Source: Endozoicomonas sp. NE40
GTDB taxonomy: Bacteria; Pseudomonadota; Gammaproteobacteria; Pseudomonadales; Endozoicomonadaceae
Direction: 5' to 3'
NCBI RefSeq assembly: GCF_040549045.1
Contig: NZ_JBEWTB010000002.1
Span: 4,638,501-4,702,500 of the forward strand
DNA length: 64,000 nucleotides
The number at the start of each line of letters is the position of its first letter. Within the stretch, counting starts at the first letter, position 1. A model generated the notes under the pieces. It was not told where the DNA came from. It saw only the letters and a list, made by a program, of their open reading frames with translations, and made no database searches. The position numbers and the translations under genes were made by a program. Shown here piece by piece: positions 40,798-49,020 of the stretch.

Positions 40798-43443
40798 ATG
40801 GGTAAGTCTCTAGTTATCGTCGAATCGCCAGCCAAGGCGAAGACCATCAACAAATACCTGGGCAAAGACTTTGTCGTGAAGTCGTCTGTTGGTCATATTC
40901 GTGACCTGCCTACGGCTGGTGGTGCCAAAAAGCCTGTTGACCCGAAAGCCCGTGCCAGGGCAGCAGCAGAAACCCGCAAGTTGTCTCCCGAGCAGAAGGT
41001 GCTTCACAAGAAGCGCAAAGCTAAAGAGCAGCTGATTGAACGTATGGGTATCGACCCGGAAAAAGGCTGGGAGGCTCGTTACGAGATCCTGCCCGGTAAA
41101 GAGAAAGTGGTCGATGAGTTACGTCGTCTGGCTGAAAATGCTGACACCATCTATCTCGCAACCGACTTGGACAGAGAAGGGGAAGCCATTGCCTGGCACC
41201 TGCAGGAAGCCATTGGTGGTGATACCAGCCGCTATCGCCGGGTCGTATTCAACGAGATTACCAAAAATGCCATCCAGGAGGCTTTTCAGGAGCCTGGAGC
41301 CCTGAACACAGATCGTGTGAATGCCCAGCAGGCACGTCGCTTTCTGGATCGTGTTGTAGGTTATATGGTGTCTCCGCTGCTGTGGGCGAAAATTGCCCGT
41401 GGACTGTCTGCAGGCAGGGTTCAGTCCGTAGCGGTGCGATTGATTGTTGAGCGTGAGCGTGAAGTCCGCAGCTTTGTCCCGGAAGAGTACTGGGAGGTTT
41501 TCTCTGACCTGAATGCAGGTAAAGACACTATCCGTTTTCAGGTAGTGAAAGACAATGGCAAGTCCTTTCGTCCTCAGAGCAAGGCAGAAACAGACAAGGT
41601 ACTGGCACGACTGCAGAATGCCGGTTATCAGCTGACTGAACGGGAAGATAAACCCACTCGCAGCAAGCCTTCTGCCCCGTTCATTACCTCAACCCTGCAG
41701 CAGGCGGCGAGTACCCGTCTGGGATTCAGTGTCAAGAAAACCATGACACTGGCTCAGCGACTGTATGAAGCGGGTCACATTACCTATATGCGTACTGACT
41801 CCACCAACCTGAGTAAGGAAGCCGTGGAGAGTGCCAGAGACTTTATCCTGTCCAATCATGGTGACCGTTACCTGCCGGACTCACCCAATATTTATTCCAG
41901 TAAGGATGGCGCTCAGGAAGCCCACGAGGCGATCCGCCCGTCCAATGTGAAAGCTGAGCCTGGCTCATTGTCAGGGCTGGAAAAGGACGCTGAACGGTTG
42001 TATGACCTGATCTGGCGTCAGTTTCTGGCTTGTCAGATGGTACCGGCTGAATACCTGAGTACTACGTTAACCGTTCTGACTGAAGGGCTGGAGTTACGAG
42101 CTAAAGGCCGTACCCTGAAGTTTGATGGTTATACCAAAGTGATGAAGGCTATTTCCAAAAAAGGCGATGACCTTATTCTGCCCAAGCTGGATAAAGGCAC
42201 TGCCCTGGCACTGGAAGCGCTTGATCCGAGACAGCTGTTTACCCGACCACCGGCACGTTTCAGCGAAGCGGCACTGGTTAAAGAGCTGGAAAAGCAGGGT
42301 ATTGGCCGCCCATCGACCTACGCATCCATTATTTCCACGATTCAGGACCGGGGCTATGTATCCCTGAAGAATCGTCGTTTCTATGCGGAAAAAATGGGCG
42401 ACATTGTGACCGATCGTCTGGTCGAGAGCTTCACCGAGCTGATGGATTACAACTTTACCGCACACATGGAGACCGATCTGGATGTGGTTGCAGAAGGGGG
42501 TAAAGACTGGAAAGGGCTGTTGAATGAGTTCTATGCAGGATTCAGTCAGAAGCTTGAGCATGCCGAAATGGAAGCAGGCGGTATGCGCAGCAACGATCCG
42601 TCGCCAACGGACATTGCCTGCCCTGAGTGTGGCCGGGATATGATGATCCGTACCGCAAGTACCGGCGTCTTCCTTGGCTGTTCCGGTTACTCCCTGCCTC
42701 CGAAAGAGCGCTGTAAAAGCACTATCAACCTGGTGCCGGGTGAAGAAGTTCAGGATGCTGATGATGAAAATGCAGAGGTTAACGCCCTGCGTGCCATGCA
42801 CCGTTGTCCAAAATGCTCCACAGCGATGGAAAGCTACCTGATTGATGAGCAGCGTAAACTGCATGTTTGTGGTAATAACCCGGACTGCGATGGTTATGAG
42901 GTCGAGAAAGGTCAGTTCAAGATAAAAGGCTATGATGGCCCGATACTTGAGTGTGACAAGTGTGGCTCTGAGATGCAGCTCAAGAGCGGGCGCTTTGGTA
43001 AGTATTTTGGTTGCACCAACTCTGAGTGCAAAAACACCCGCAAGTTACTGAAAAGTGGTGAGGCGGCACCGCCCAAGATGGACCCGGTGCCTATGCCTGA
43101 GCTGAAGTGTGTCAAGGTCGAAGATCATTACATCCTGCGTGACGGGGCGTCCGGTCTGTTTCTGGCTGCCAGCCAGTTCCCCAAGAACCGTGAAACGCGT
43201 GCGCCGCTGGTGAGTGAACTGATACCACATCAGGCTGAGATTGATCCTAAATACCACTATCTGCTGGATGCGCCGCGTCAGGATTCGGAAGGAAATCCGG
43301 CTGTTATCCGCTATAGCCGTAAGACCAAACAACAGTACGTGATGTCAGAAACGGCTGGAAAGGCAACGGGCTGGAGCGCTACCTTCGAAGAAGGTAAGTG
43401 GATTGAGAAGCAAACTAAAAAGCGTGCCGCTAAAAAAACCTGA
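40798..43443 (+). CDS. topA: DNA topoisomerase I (type IA)
   Basis: An 881-residue enzyme that relaxes negative supercoils. The N-terminal TOPRIM domain starts with LVIVESPAKAKTI and contains the acidic triad region ATDLDREGEAIAWHL. Catalytic Tyr330 lies in ITYMRTDSTNLS. Three C4 zinc ribbons follow (CPECGRDM, CPKCSTAM, CDKCGSEM), then a basic tail. Length and architecture match E. coli TopA (865 aa). As in Pseudomonas it lies downstream of fadBA, with an IS now between them. Confidence 0.98.
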   Translation: MGKSLVIVESPAKAKTINKYLGKDFVVKSSVGHIRDLPTAGGAKKPVDPKARARAAAETRKLSPEQKVLHKKRKAKEQLIERMGIDPEKGWEARYEILPGKEKVVDELRRLAENADTIYLATDLDREGEAIAWHLQEAIGGDTSRYRRVVFNEITKNAIQEAFQEPGALNTDRVNAQQARRFLDRVVGYMVSPLLWAKIARGLSAGRVQSVAVRLIVEREREVRSFVPEEYWEVFSDLNAGKDTIRFQVVKDNGKSFRPQSKAETDKVLARLQNAGYQLTEREDKPTRSKPSAPFITSTLQQAASTRLGFSVKKTMTLAQRLYEAGHITYMRTDSTNLSKEAVESARDFILSNHGDRYLPDSPNIYSSKDGAQEAHEAIRPSNVKAEPGSLSGLEKDAERLYDLIWRQFLACQMVPAEYLSTTLTVLTEGLELRAKGRTLKFDGYTKVMKAISKKGDDLILPKLDKGTALALEALDPRQLFTRPPARFSEAALVKELEKQGIGRPSTYASIISTIQDRGYVSLKNRRFYAEKMGDIVTDRLVESFTELMDYNFTAHMETDLDVVAEGGKDWKGLLNEFYAGFSQKLEHAEMEAGGMRSNDPSPTDIACPECGRDMMIRTASTGVFLGCSGYSLPPKERCKSTINLVPGEEVQDADDENAEVNALRAMHRCPKCSTAMESYLIDEQRKLHVCGNNPDCDGYEVEKGQFKIKGYDGPILECDKCGSEMQLKSGRFGKYFGCTNSECKNTRKLLKSGEAAPPKMDPVPMPELKCVKVEDHYILRDGASGLFLAASQFPKNRETRAPLVSELIPHQAEIDPKYHYLLDAPRQDSEGNPAVIRYSRKTKQQYVMSETAGKATGWSATFEEGKWIEKQTKKRAAKKT

Positions 43444-43459
43444 ATGTCCTGACCTTACA

Positions 43460-43494
43460 AAGCCTCCGGCGCAAATGACGACGGAGGCTTTTTT
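43460..43494 (+). terminator. Intrinsic terminator of topA
   Basis: AAGCCTCCG (43460-43468) pairs with CGGAGGCTT (43482-43490), followed by a T-run to 43494. Confidence 0.92.
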
Positions 43495-43544
43495 CTTCAG
43501 ATGCCATACATTAACGCATTGATTTGTGTAAACAGGGATTAATC

Positions 43545-44030
43545 ATGTCGGACTGGTCTGCTAACACCAATAAAAGATTACACTTTGCCCGTATCCAACT
43601 CAATGCCTGGGAGTCAGCTGGGCATCAGGAAGCCCCCGCTTTCAGGGAAGGCTTTATACTGCAGCTGCAACTGGCCTGGCGATCATTGCTGGCTGAAATC
43701 CTGGAGTCCTATCGAGTTTCGTGTGAGGTGGCGCCATCGTTTACTGAAGCCCTGTCGCTGATCAGGGAGAAGGGCGAAGTCGCTTCTGAGTTTACACAGT
43801 TGGAAGCCCTCTTAGATAACAGCTGGTTAAAACAGCTGGAAGTATACTGGCAGGGTCTTTTTATTCCTTATCAGTATGAAGGGTTGCCACAGGGCGATGG
43901 CTTGATTCAGTTGGTCACTCAGGAAGAAGAGGGTGAAAACGCCAGCCTGACTGTAGACGGTGGAAAGGATTGTTTGAAGCGATTTAAAGAGCTGGTGGGG
44001 CATTTCCGGAATTTCAACCTTGAATGGTAG
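43545..44030 (+). CDS. DUF6586-like conserved protein next to topA
   Basis: A 161-residue soluble, mainly helical protein. The start MSDWSANTNKRLHFARIQLNAW resembles the family found beside topA in Pseudomonas (around PA3010), from memory. AGGGA lies upstream of ATG 43545; the frame opens at 43524 without an SD. No function is known. The conserved position between topA and the lexA region is the best evidence of orthology. Confidence 0.75.
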   Translation: MSDWSANTNKRLHFARIQLNAWESAGHQEAPAFREGFILQLQLAWRSLLAEILESYRVSCEVAPSFTEALSLIREKGEVASEFTQLEALLDNSWLKQLEVYWQGLFIPYQYEGLPQGDGLIQLVTQEEEGENASLTVDGGKDCLKRFKELVGHFRNFNLEW

Positions 44031-44106
44031 TAAACACTCTTTAGCAGATGTTTATTGATGTCAGTCAAAAAGGAAAACGTATTTAAAATACCTCGACATG
44101 AAACCG

Positions 44107-44136
44107 GTTACATTTCTGTTGCAACTCCGATATAGT
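44107..44136 (+). promoter_or_regulatory. Candidate promoter of the EIIB gene
   Basis: GTTACA (44107-44112), an 18-base spacer and TATAGT (44131-44136), 42 bases before the start codon. With the terminator at 44488 it makes EIIB a single-gene unit. Confidence 0.5.
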
Positions 44137-44177
44137 GAAATCCGGGAATGAGAAACAACCAAGACGAGGCCATTCAG

Positions 44178-44483
44178 ATGACAAAAATTATGCTGTGCTG
44201 TTCAGCTGGTATGTCTACCAGCATGTTGGTTAAAAAAATGCGAGAGGCTGCCGCTGAGCTGAACCAGGACATTGAAATTGATGCGTATGGAGCAGGTCAG
44301 TTTGATGAAATGGTTAAGGAGTTTGACGTGGTTCTACTAGGGCCACAGGTCAAGTATATGCTCAATGACCTTAAGAGCCGTGCTTCAGCTTACAATGTTC
44401 CTGTAGAAGCCATCACACCACTGGACTATGGAACAATGAATGGCTCTAAGGTTTTGCAGTATGCATTGTCGCTGACAGCCTGA
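44178..44483 (+). CDS. Orphan PTS enzyme IIB, lactose/cellobiose (chitobiose) family
   Basis: A 101-residue protein matching the ChbB/CelB fold: the phosphocysteine sits in LCCSAGMSTSMLV at the N-terminus, VVLLGPQVKYML and a final LDYGTMNG segment follow. It would relay phosphate from EIIA to sugar via EIIC, but neither partner is in the window. I chose ATG 44178 (MTKIMLCCSAG) over 44148 because the family begins there and GAGG lies upstream. It sits between two genes that are adjacent in Pseudomonas, so it is an insertion; it may act in trans or as a regulator. Confidence 0.9.
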   Translation: MTKIMLCCSAGMSTSMLVKKMREAAAELNQDIEIDAYGAGQFDEMVKEFDVVLLGPQVKYMLNDLKSRASAYNVPVEAITPLDYGTMNGSKVLQYALSLTA

Positions 44484-44487
44484 GAGG

Positions 44488-44534
44488 ATAAAGCCCGGAC
44501 CCCTCTCCTGTCTTATGGTTCGGGCTTTATTTAG
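44488..44534 (+). terminator. Intrinsic terminator of the EIIB gene
   Basis: ATAAAGCCCG (44488-44497) pairs with CGGGCTTTAT (44521-44530), a 10-bp stem with a 23-base loop and a short T-rich tail. Confidence 0.75.
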
Positions 44535-44641
44535 TAGAGTTTGATCTGTCTCTCATTATTAATTTATCTTCCTGTCACCAACTTGAATTTTTCGTTTTTA
44601 TGATTCAGTCTGTTGCCTCGGTAAATACGGAGTGAATCTTT

Positions 44642-44887
44642 ATGTCTGCACCGCCTTTGGAAATTGTTGAACTCAGGACGGGAGAAATCGTACTGCGTCG
44701 TAGTGACGATCCAGATGCCGAACCGCTGCTGACCCTGAAGTTTTCTGACGAAGCTCACAGTTGCCTGCTGGAAGACTATCTGCAGGTGGCTAAAGCGATG
44801 TTTGATGCCGGGATGCTGGAGCTGGCAGCGGTTACCAGTCCACACCGGAATGAAGATGACACCTGCGAACACCGGGTACTGCACTGA
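44642..44887 (+). CDS. Small conserved acidic protein (position of Pseudomonas PA3009)
   Basis: 81 residues, no membrane segment: begins MSAPPLEIVELRTGEIVLRR and ends in a His/Cys-containing tail CEHRVLH. GGAG lies nine bases before ATG 44642. It converges on sulA with 22 bases between stops. Function unknown; I link it to the PA3009 group by position, size and remembered sequence, so moderately sure. Confidence 0.75.
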   Translation: MSAPPLEIVELRTGEIVLRRSDDPDAEPLLTLKFSDEAHSCLLEDYLQVAKAMFDAGMLELAAVTSPHRNEDDTCEHRVLH

Positions 44888-44909
44888 CCCGCATTTTCCT
44901 CGCAAGCTT

Positions 44910-45326
44910 TCAGGCCGCATCCCTGCTTCTGATGGTCAGGCAGTTACACTGTCCGCTGCGGGCAGCATCTTCGAGTTTGGAAAGCTCTTCCTGATCCATC
45001 TGGTTTATCCAGCTGATCACGGTATGGCTGGTGCCACAGGCAAGAGCCTGGTAAGTGAGATCCAGTGGCTGCTTGCGGCTGGCGCGGTTGAGTACCCTGA
45101 CATTGCAGCTGCTGATACCCTCTGACTTTAGCCACTTAATGGTTTGGGTAGGGTTGTTGTCAGACAGGATCAGGGTGAGCCAGCGCTGTTCTTCTTCGTT
45201 GGCCAGCTTGGACAGGACTGGGGATAGAAACAGCCCTGACTGCCAGGCAGGGCCGGACAGAATCAATTCATTCACTCTGGGTTTATCTGATCCCCTTGAA
45301 CGGGATGTAACTGTGTGCGTTCGCAT
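44910..45326 (-). CDS. sulA: Cell division inhibitor SulA
   Basis: A 138-residue SOS-induced inhibitor of FtsZ polymerisation. Recognisable parts: VNELILSGPAWQSGLFLSPVLSKLANEEEQRWLTLI, then RVLNRASRKQPLDLTYQALACGTSHTVISWI. A strong SD, GGAGGAGG, precedes the ATG. It lies 24 bases downstream of lexA, so it shares the LexA-controlled promoter, as in Pseudomonas. Lon, encoded at 10809, is the expected protease for its removal. Confidence 0.9.
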   Translation of the reverse strand: MRTHTVTSRSRGSDKPRVNELILSGPAWQSGLFLSPVLSKLANEEEQRWLTLILSDNNPTQTIKWLKSEGISSCNVRVLNRASRKQPLDLTYQALACGTSHTVISWINQMDQEELSKLEDAARSGQCNCLTIRSRDAA

Positions 45327-45350
45327 AACCTTCCTCCTCCACGAATGTCA

Positions 45351-45950
45351 TCAGTGCCTGATTACACCGACACTCAAGCCTTCAATGGCAAACAGGTCCT
45401 GAGTCAAATCGACGACAATGGTTTCAAACTCTTCGTTTTCGGGGTGCAGCAGTACGGTGTTCTTTTTTTTCTCAAACCGTTTAACGGTGACTTCATCGTC
45501 AATGCGTGCCACAACTACCTGACCATTACGCACGTCAGTTGTCTTGTGAACCGCCAGCAGGTCGCCATCAAGAATGCCGATGTCTTTCATGCTCATGCCT
45601 TTAACACGCAGCAGAAAGTCAGCTCTGGGGGTAAAAAAGTCGCCTTTGAGTTGCAGGTGGTCTTCAATATGTTCCTGCGCCAGAATCGGACTACCAGCAG
45701 CCACCTGACCAACCACCGGAAGGCCGTCAGTATTGGCAGCATCAGGAATACGGATGCCACGGGACGCTCCGGGGGTCATCTCAATAGCGCCTTTGCGCGC
45801 CAGGGCTCTCAGGTGTTCTTCAGCAGCATTAGGGGAGCGGAAGCCGAACGTTTTGGCAATTTCAGCCCGTGTTGGTGGAAAACCGGTACTTTCGATATGG
45901 GATTTGATGAGTTCCAGTATTTCAGACTGTCGTTTGGTGAGCTTGATCAT
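45351..45950 (-). CDS. lexA: LexA repressor (SOS regulator)
   Basis: A 199-residue repressor. The winged helix-turn-helix occupies residues 1-70 (FPPTRAEIAKTFGFRSPNAAEEHLRAL). The self-cleavage bond is Ala85-Gly86 in VAAGSPIL, with Ser120 (GMSMKD) and Lys157 (VKRF) as the dyad, each one residue beyond the E. coli positions. Two SOS boxes lie directly upstream, showing autoregulation. First gene of lexA-sulA. Confidence 0.98.
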   Translation of the reverse strand: MIKLTKRQSEILELIKSHIESTGFPPTRAEIAKTFGFRSPNAAEEHLRALARKGAIEMTPGASRGIRIPDAANTDGLPVVGQVAAGSPILAQEHIEDHLQLKGDFFTPRADFLLRVKGMSMKDIGILDGDLLAVHKTTDVRNGQVVVARIDDEVTVKRFEKKKNTVLLHPENEEFETIVVDLTQDLFAIEGLSVGVIRH

Positions 45951-45960
45951 GATGGTTAAT

Positions 45961-45995
45961 CTGTTTTTATATACAGTGACTGTAATTATATACAG
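45961..45995 (-). promoter_or_regulatory. lexA: Two LexA (SOS) boxes controlling lexA-sulA
   Basis: CTGTTTTTATATACAG (45961-45976) and CTGTAATTATATACAG (45980-45995) both fit CTG-N10-CAG with the AT-rich core of the gammaproteobacterial SOS box. Their centres are 19 bp apart and they lie 11 to 45 bases before the lexA start. E. coli lexA also carries two boxes. Confidence 0.95.
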
Positions 45996-46083
45996 TAATT
46001 CTGCTGTTTCAAGCTGTATATCACTGATCGTATCTGTTTCGGCCTATTTTCTTGACAGCGATTCTGTTTAAAACGAAAGTATT

Positions 46084-46095
46084 AAACAGCTGTTT
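46084..46095 (+). promoter_or_regulatory. psrA: Putative PsrA operator upstream of psrA
   Basis: AAACAGCTGTTT is a perfect 12-bp palindrome 20 bases before the psrA start. It matches the published PsrA pattern of AAAC and GTTT half-sites around a short spacer, implying autorepression. A TTGACA lies at 46052-46057. Confidence 0.6.
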
Positions 46096-46115
46096 GAAAC
46101 TCGGAGAGTACAGGC

Positions 46116-46739
46116 ATGGGACAGGGATATACGGTTACAAAAATTCTTGATGCGGCGGAAGCGCTCTTCGCTGAACATGGCTTTGCGGAAACTTCGCTAA
46201 GATCGATTACGGGCAAGGCCGGGGTTAACCTTGCGGCAGTCAATTATCACTTTGGGTCAAAGAAAGCCCTGATTCAGGCAGTGTTTGCCCGTTACCTGGA
46301 CCCATTTGCAGCCAACCTGCAGAACAGTCTGGATGCCCTTAAGGATGAGCCACCTGAACTGGAGGCTGTGCTTAACCTGCTGGTTGACCAGATCATAGCG
46401 GTCCAGCCGCGACACGATGATGACCTGTCAACCTTTATGAAGCTGTTAGGGCTTGCCTACAGTCAGAACCAGGGACACCTTAAACACTATCTGACAGAAG
46501 CTTATGGCAAAGCTTTTCACCGTTATTATCTGTTACTGAAAAGCGCCTGCCCGACATTACCGCCTGCGGATATGTTCTGGCGCACCTACTTTATCCTGGG
46601 TTCTGCTGTTTTCACCATGTCCGGTGTGGAAACTCTTCAGGCTATTGCCAAACGCGATTTCGCGATAGAAGATTCTATGGTGACGATCCTGCGGCGCATG
46701 GTACCGTTTATGGCGGCAGGTCTGCGAGCGCACTCTTGA
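46116..46739 (+). CDS. psrA: TetR-family fatty-acid-responsive regulator PsrA
   Basis: A 207-residue TetR regulator. The helix-turn-helix region ILDAAEALFAEHGFAETSLRSITGKAGVNLAAVNYHFGSKKALIQAVF is almost the Pseudomonas PsrA sequence as I remember it, and the C-terminal domain keeps LGLAYSQNQGHLKHYL and the FWRTYFILG block. PsrA senses long-chain fatty acids and controls rpoS and fadBA in Pseudomonas. It is divergent from lexA and lies 7.4 kb from fadBA. Confidence 0.92.
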   Translation: MGQGYTVTKILDAAEALFAEHGFAETSLRSITGKAGVNLAAVNYHFGSKKALIQAVFARYLDPFAANLQNSLDALKDEPPELEAVLNLLVDQIIAVQPRHDDDLSTFMKLLGLAYSQNQGHLKHYLTEAYGKAFHRYYLLLKSACPTLPPADMFWRTYFILGSAVFTMSGVETLQAIAKRDFAIEDSMVTILRRMVPFMAAGLRAHS

Positions 46740-46816
46740 TTTCGCGCACCGGATTTCGCTCACCTGATTGATAGTCTGGTTATGCCGATAACCGGATAGT
46801 GTTAATAAAAGGCTGA

Positions 46817-47305
46817 ATGATTGTGCATATAACGGTTCATATTCCCAGTCAGGAACTGATTCTTAGTCAGGACGATGGTCAGCGTATTCATTACCCTGTG
46901 TCTACAGCCAGTAAAGGTACAGGCCAGCAGGAAGGCAGCTGGCAAACCCCCCTGGGCCGGCATGTGATTCGTGCCAAAATCGGGAGTGGCCTGCCAGAAC
47001 ACGCCGTATTTGAAAGTCGTCGTTTTACCGGGGAAGTGTATTCTGAGGCGTTAAAGGCAAAGTATCCGGGTCGTAAAGACTGGATACTGTCCCGTATTAT
47101 GTGGTTAAGTGGACTGGAGCCGGGTTTTAATCGCCTGGGAAATGTCGATACCATGCGACGCTACATCTATATTCATGGTTCGCCGGATACTGCTGAAATG
47201 GGTAAGCCCGGCTCCAGAGGGTGTATAAGAATGCATGGAGCCGACATTATCGACCTGTATGACCGGATTCCTGCAGGTACGACGATTGATATTCTTGAGG
47301 ATTAG
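46817..47305 (+). CDS. L,D-transpeptidase (YkuD domain), no signal peptide
   Basis: A 162-residue protein consisting almost entirely of a YkuD catalytic domain: His120 in YIYIHGS and the SRGCIRMH motif with nucleophile Cys136 and Arg138. No signal peptide or LysM domain is visible, so export is not explained by the sequence; a cytoplasmic L,D-carboxypeptidase-like role in muropeptide recycling would fit the neighbouring nagZ (inference). The nagZ frame starts within a few bases of its stop. Confidence 0.88.
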   Translation: MIVHITVHIPSQELILSQDDGQRIHYPVSTASKGTGQQEGSWQTPLGRHVIRAKIGSGLPEHAVFESRRFTGEVYSEALKAKYPGRKDWILSRIMWLSGLEPGFNRLGNVDTMRRYIYIHGSPDTAEMGKPGSRGCIRMHGADIIDLYDRIPAGTTIDILED

Positions 47306-47364
47306 TGTGGACTTTCCACAGAGCTATCTATGAGCTATCCAGGGGGCTATTAATGAGGCTATCA

Positions 47365-48384
47365 ATGAAACAAGGTGTTCTGATCGTTGATCTGCCGGGA
47401 ACTGAACTGACCAGTGCCGACCGGGATTTTCTGGCACATACCGGTATTGCCGGAGTGTTGCTGTTTGCACGAAACTATTCCAGCCGTGACCAGTTACAGG
47501 CCCTGGTTCAGGATATACGACAGGTACGTTCCGACCTGATTATCATGGTGGATCATGAAGGTGGTCGGGTGCAGCGATTTAAGGACGGGTTTGTGCGCTT
47601 GCCGGCAGCCGGGCAGCTGTCGCGTTACTATCAAAGAGATCCTCAGGGCGCTTTGAAGCTGGCCAGAGATACCGGCTGGCTGATGGCGTCGGAACTACTG
47701 GCCATGGATGTCGATCTGAGTCTGGCTCCTGTGCTGGATCTTGATCTGGGTAAAACCGATATTGTCGGGGATCGTGCATTTGGTTCGGAACCTGAACAGG
47801 TCATTCAGCTGACAACCGCCTGGATTGAAGGAGTCAGGGAAGCTGGAATGGCCTGCGTGATAAAACACTTTCCGGGGCATGGCAATGTTGACGGGGATTC
47901 TCATCTGATTCTGCCCGAAGATAATCGTTCTTTTGATGAGATTTCTGCCAGCGATATGCTACCTTTCAGGGAAATCATAGGGCAGGGTGCTGATGCGGTG
48001 ATGCCTGCCCATATTGTGTTTTCTGAAGTCGACGATCAGCCTGCCGGATTTTCCCGTCGCTGGTTGCAGGACATTCTGAGAGATCAGCTGGGTTTTTCAG
48101 GTGTCGTTATCAGTGATTGTCTGACGATGGAAGGGGCAGCCTCTGCCGGGAGCTTCCTGAATCGTGTTGAACAGGCTCTGACGGCAGGTTGTGACCTGCT
48201 TATTCTCAGCAGCAGGATTGGAGCCATGGAAGTGTTGCCCGAACTGGCACGGTTAAGCCGCCAGCACTCGGATATTTCAACGCTTAAGGCTTCTGTCGCC
48301 GTGGACTATGAGGAATTGATTGCTTCTGAGCGGTACCTCTCCTGCAAGGATCGAATTGATTATCTGCGTCAGCGTTATGGCTGA
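47365..48384 (+). CDS. nagZ: Beta-N-acetylhexosaminidase NagZ
   Basis: A glycoside hydrolase family 3 enzyme of about 339 residues that removes GlcNAc from anhydro-muropeptides in the cytoplasm during cell-wall recycling. Signatures: VDHEGGRVQRFKDGFVRLP, the KHFPGHGNVDGDSH motif with the catalytic His, and the nucleophile Asp in GVVISDCLTMEGA. I chose ATG 47365 (MKQGVLIVDLPG) with GAGG upstream; ATG 47353 and GTG 47305 open the same frame. The four upstream repeats of a GAGCTATC-like word make the start hard to fix. Confidence 0.95.
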   Translation: MKQGVLIVDLPGTELTSADRDFLAHTGIAGVLLFARNYSSRDQLQALVQDIRQVRSDLIIMVDHEGGRVQRFKDGFVRLPAAGQLSRYYQRDPQGALKLARDTGWLMASELLAMDVDLSLAPVLDLDLGKTDIVGDRAFGSEPEQVIQLTTAWIEGVREAGMACVIKHFPGHGNVDGDSHLILPEDNRSFDEISASDMLPFREIIGQGADAVMPAHIVFSEVDDQPAGFSRRWLQDILRDQLGFSGVVISDCLTMEGAASAGSFLNRVEQALTAGCDLLILSSRIGAMEVLPELARLSRQHSDISTLKASVAVDYEELIASERYLSCKDRIDYLRQRYG

Positions 48385-48480
48385 TTAAGAACGGACTGAT
48401 ACTGTTATCCGGAATGTGCGTAATCAGGACTATTTTCCGAGGGGGCGTTTGCACCGTTGATGGTGCGAAAGGCTGTGTCG

Positions 48481-48873
48481 CTATACCAGTGTGCCTTCAA
48501 AGCTTCCATAGGTAGCCTCAGTTACAGTGGTTAATGGGGGAGGGGAAGCCGGAGAAAAGCATTTTAAAACTTCTGACTGGTAAGAGGAGCCCATGACCGT
48601 TACGGTTACAGACTCAGGGAAAAATGACTGGTCACTTGTTACTCTTACCGGAAAAGGGTAAGTGTTCGAGTCGGTATCAATGACCCCAATACTAGCATTA
48701 ACTCCCCAGGGCAGAGTCAGGTTTGCAGTTAGGTATTGATCAAAAGGGTTGCGGATAACATAGCCTACAGCTTCACTTTTAAATCGGATCTGGAATGGAA
48801 TATTAGGAGGACGGCGTAACATTAGCTCTACCTGTATTTGTACCTTCAGAAAAGGAACATCATACTGCTGCAT
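48481..48873 (-). CDS. Hypothetical protein, 130 aa
   Basis: No family recognised. It is a beta-rich, proline-containing small protein without signal peptide or membrane segment (MQQYDVPFLKVQIQVELMLRR at the start). It lies alone on the minus strand between nagZ and the partner-switching operon and is more AT-rich than either. Coding status is plausible but rests only on frame length. Confidence 0.45.
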   Translation of the reverse strand: MQQYDVPFLKVQIQVELMLRRPPNIPFQIRFKSEAVGYVIRNPFDQYLTANLTLPWGVNASIGVIDTDSNTYPFPVRVTSDQSFFPESVTVTVMGSSYQSEVLKCFSPASPPPLTTVTEATYGSFEGTLV

Positions 48874-49020
48874 TTGACAAGTACCAATGATAAAAAACTG
48901 ACTGAAACCGATAGTCGTTTGACCGTCAGGGTTGCGGGTAGCTTGTGAATGTCAGTCTGTCCTTATAATTAAGGTCATTCCGGTATTTAAGCCTGAACCG
49001 CTTATGCCGATAGCTCAGGC

